NCBI GenBank assembly: GCA_026392135.1
Contig: JAPLCR010000428.1
Location: forward strand, 1 to 6,240
Reading direction: 5' to 3'
Source of the DNA: Armatimonadota bacterium
GTDB taxonomy: Bacteria; Armatimonadota; Chthonomonadetes; Chthonomonadales; Chthonomonadaceae
Length of the DNA stretch: 6,240 nucleotides
The notes beneath the pieces are model-generated. The model had not been told where the DNA came from and did no database searches. It saw only the letters and a list, made by a program, of their open reading frames with translations. Shown here piece after piece: positions 4,053-6,240 of this stretch. Both the position numbers and the translations under genes were made by a program. Positions within the stretch are counted from its first letter, which is position 1; the number at the start of each line of letters is the position of its first letter.

Positions 4053-6240
4053 ATGAAGGCAAGTTCTCGAATTAACTGGCGGGTAGGTCTTTTTATAGGA
4101 GTGTCTCTCCTCACGGCGCTACCCCTCACCGCGCAAACACCCCCCGCCAAAAACACTCCCCCCCCGCAGATGCCTCCCGCGGTTCGGCAAGCCGCGCAAC
4201 AGTTCGATAAAGCCACTGCTTTTCAGCGTGAACGCAAAATTCCGCAGGCGATTTCGGCTTACTACGAGTATATACGTCTCGGCAAGATCGCGAAGGTCTC
4301 CCCAAATGCGCTTCTGCCTGCCTACTCAAATATAGCACTTCTCTATGAGGTGCAAGGCAACCTTAAAGAGCAGGCAGATGCACTTCGCGAAATCCTCAAA
4401 ATAGCCCCTACCAGTATCAGCGTACTCGCAGATTTGGCGAACCTCGATCTATCGCTTGGGCATTTGGAGGAGGGGAAAGCAGAGGCAGAGCAGGTACTCA
4501 AGGCGAAGCCCAGCCCTACTGTATCGGCGGCGGCGCACTTTACGCTGGGTCTCTATAGTTTGCAGAAGAGCGACTTGCCCAAAGCAGAGCAAGAGTTCCT
4601 CCTCTCTGCCAAGCTCATGCCCACCAATCCGCAAACGCATATCAACCTAGCAATTGTCTACGCACGTCAAAAGAAGATACCACTCGCGCTGGCTTCGGCT
4701 GAGACTGCCCGCAAAATCGCGCCCAAAATGATTCAGCCCTATATGTTTCTCGCCAACTTCCACCGCGAAAGCCGCAATTTTGCCAAAGCGGTAAAGGCAC
4801 TAGATGGCGCTATCGGCATAGAGCCGCAGAATGCCCGCCTACAGTTTGAGAGAGCCTTGCTTCTCCAGCAGCTCGGAGATTTCACACCCGCGCTCAAAGG
4901 CTACCTCAAAGTACTTGAGTTGGAGCCGCAAAACGCCGCCGCAAGGCTAAACGCAGGGCAGATCTACTACGGAATTCAGAACTTCACCGCTTCGAAAATT
5001 CAGTACCAAGAGGCGATAAAACTCCTTCCCAAAGATGTGCGTCCCGTCGTTGGGCTGGCTCTCTGCGAAGCACAACTCGCGATGAACGAGCCTACCTACC
5101 TCAAGCGGCAAGAGGTGTTTAAGCGAGCAGAAGAAGCCCTGCAAAAAGCGAATGCCCTCACCCCCAACAGTCCTCTCGTTCAAGATGCCATGCTGTTTGT
5201 CTACGAACGTGACAACCACTTTGAAGAGGCACAAAAACTGGTACAAAAAAGGATAGATAGAGAGCCGGACAACGTTCAGCACTACTCCGTAATGGCACGA
5301 ATATACAAGGCAGAGCGGCGTATAGACGAAGTCGTTGCACTTTGGAAAAAATACCGTGCTAGAAAACCTTTTGAGAAAGCCTCCTACTCTGAATCCGCAG
5401 ACGCTTACGAACTTTCAGGTAAGCAAAAAGAGGCTATCAAGGAGTGGGAAGAGTATCTGCTTAAAAGCCCCAAAGATACCCATGCGCTCCTACAAAAAGC
5501 CCGCCTGCTTATCAACCAACAGCAGTTAGACGACGGCAAAAGGGTATATCAGGCAGTTTTGAGCATTGAAGCGGAAGGCACTCTCTCCCCAAACGGACGC
5601 GCCATCGGCGAAATGCGGAAAGTAGAGGCTCTACGAGGCTTGGCGAATATCTGTAGGCAACAGCGGCAGTACGAAGAGGGGATAGGCTATCTTGTGAAAG
5701 CCAAAGCGATAGACCTCGCCCACGCCAAAACCAGCTTCGTTCCTCCAAACACGGATGTCATGCGGGATTTGGCGACTCTCTATGCTACGGCAGGGAAGAC
5801 AGTAGAAGCCATTCGAGAATACGACGACCTCTCACTCTATCCGCCCAATGAGGTCTCCGCACTTCAAGAGGCGGCGAAACTGTGTGATTCCATTAACAAT
5901 GTGGAAGGCGCGCGAAGTGCCTATCGCCGCGCCGCCCTGCACTCCAAAGACCCACTCTCCCTGCTCCTACAAGTAGGAACACTCTACAGGAAACGCCAAC
6001 TCTTCGCCAAAGAGATTGAAGAGTACAACGCGCTCCTGCCCAAATACCCCAAAGAGAGCCGTCTATTTCTTGCGCTTGCATCCGCCTATGAACTTTTACA
6101 GCAGGACGAGAAGGCGGCTTCCGCCTACCGCAACGCGATTGCCCTCGACCCCAAAATTCCTACGGCACAGTCACATCTTGCAACCGGCTACACACGGCTA
6201 AAACGTTATGCAGAAGCGCGGGCTATCTATGAGCGGCTCA
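4053..6240 (+). CDS. Large exported tetratricopeptide-repeat (TPR) protein, C-terminus outside the window
   Basis: The frame is open from the ATG at 4053 to the window end: 729 codons, no stop. Residues 1-27 are a likely signal peptide (K2, R6, R10, then VGLFIGVSLLTALPLTA; cleavage after LTA), followed by a Pro-rich stretch (about 28-43). The rest is alpha-helical repeats of about 34 residues with the TPR pattern (small residue at 8, Tyr/Phe, Ala at 20 and 27, Pro at 32). Clear ones begin near residues 86, 158, 225, 261, 567, 668 and 703; examples are GDFTPALKGYLKVLELEPQN and DEKAASAYRNAIALDP. Degenerate repeats fill 290-560. TPR arrays form superhelical scaffolds that bind partner proteins; no enzyme domain is visible in this part. 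It should lie in the periplasm or be attached to the outer membrane. It is divergent from the ThuA-PQQ gene across 137 bases, which allows shared control but does not prove it. The partner and role are unknown. The missing C-terminus could hold more TPRs or another domain. Confidence 0.85.
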   Translation, partial: MKASSRINWRVGLFIGVSLLTALPLTAQTPPAKNTPPPQMPPAVRQAAQQFDKATAFQRERKIPQAISAYYEYIRLGKIAKVSPNALLPAYSNIALLYEVQGNLKEQADALREILKIAPTSISVLADLANLDLSLGHLEEGKAEAEQVLKAKPSPTVSAAAHFTLGLYSLQKSDLPKAEQEFLLSAKLMPTNPQTHINLAIVYARQKKIPLALASAETARKIAPKMIQPYMFLANFHRESRNFAKAVKALDGAIGIEPQNARLQFERALLLQQLGDFTPALKGYLKVLELEPQNAAARLNAGQIYYGIQNFTASKIQYQEAIKLLPKDVRPVVGLALCEAQLAMNEPTYLKRQEVFKRAEEALQKANALTPNSPLVQDAMLFVYERDNHFEEAQKLVQKRIDREPDNVQHYSVMARIYKAERRIDEVVALWKKYRARKPFEKASYSESADAYELSGKQKEAIKEWEEYLLKSPKDTHALLQKARLLINQQQLDDGKRVYQAVLSIEAEGTLSPNGRAIGEMRKVEALRGLANICRQQRQYEEGIGYLVKAKAIDLAHAKTSFVPPNTDVMRDLATLYATAGKTVEAIREYDDLSLYPPNEVSALQEAAKLCDSINNVEGARSAYRRAALHSKDPLSLLLQVGTLYRKRQLFAKEIEEYNALLPKYPKESRLFLALASAYELLQQDEKAASAYRNAIALDPKIPTAQSHLATGYTRLKRYAEARAIYERL

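Noticed and set aside
4947..5282. 111-codon - strand ORF opposite the TPR gene
   Set aside because: It lies wholly inside the continuous TPR frame and has no convincing start site or domain.
1..6240. CRISPR array, tRNA, rRNA or riboswitch
   Set aside because: No regularly spaced repeats, cloverleaf or rRNA-like segments were seen. The only non-coding stretches are short (about 100-140 bases).

Overview
The window looks like part of a chromosome from a Gram-negative-type bacterium with moderate GC. Two of its genes encode large exported proteins with N-terminal signal peptides. One of them joins ThuA-type (trehalose-utilisation-like) domains to a PQQ-dependent dehydrogenase. Such combinations are typical of sugar-degrading, often uncultured lineages such as Planctomycetota, Verrucomicrobiota, Acidobacteriota or Armatimonadota. 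The sequence alone does not decide between these, so the phylum is an inference.

Layout, left to right. Positions 1 to about 96 are the right end of an insertion sequence. They hold the last codons of a transposase on the + strand, which stops at 77, followed by a putative terminal inverted repeat to about 93. Next, on the - strand, is a small ribbon-helix-helix (antitoxin-like) gene at 111-356. It has its own Shine-Dalgarno and a probable extended -10 promoter. A good rho-independent terminator at 421-455 ends the next gene, a 1150-residue fusion at 463-3915 on the - strand. That protein is signal peptide + ThuA-like domain 1 + ThuA-like domain 2 + an eight-bladed PQQ-dependent dehydrogenase. 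A 137-base divergent intergenic region at 3916-4052 carries promoter-like elements and an 11-base palindrome. The rest of the window, 4053-6240 on the + strand, is an exported tetratricopeptide-repeat (TPR) protein. It stays open to the window end: 729 codons are visible and the C-terminus is missing.

Functionally, the fusion protein is probably a periplasmic sugar (or polyol) oxidising enzyme with attached ThuA modules that may act on the oxidised sugar. The TPR protein is probably a periplasmic scaffold. The two are divergently transcribed and may share regulation, but nothing visible proves a functional link. The most interesting feature is the ThuA-ThuA-PQQ fusion. I see no CRISPR array, rRNA, tRNA, riboswitch or obvious complete novel defence system.
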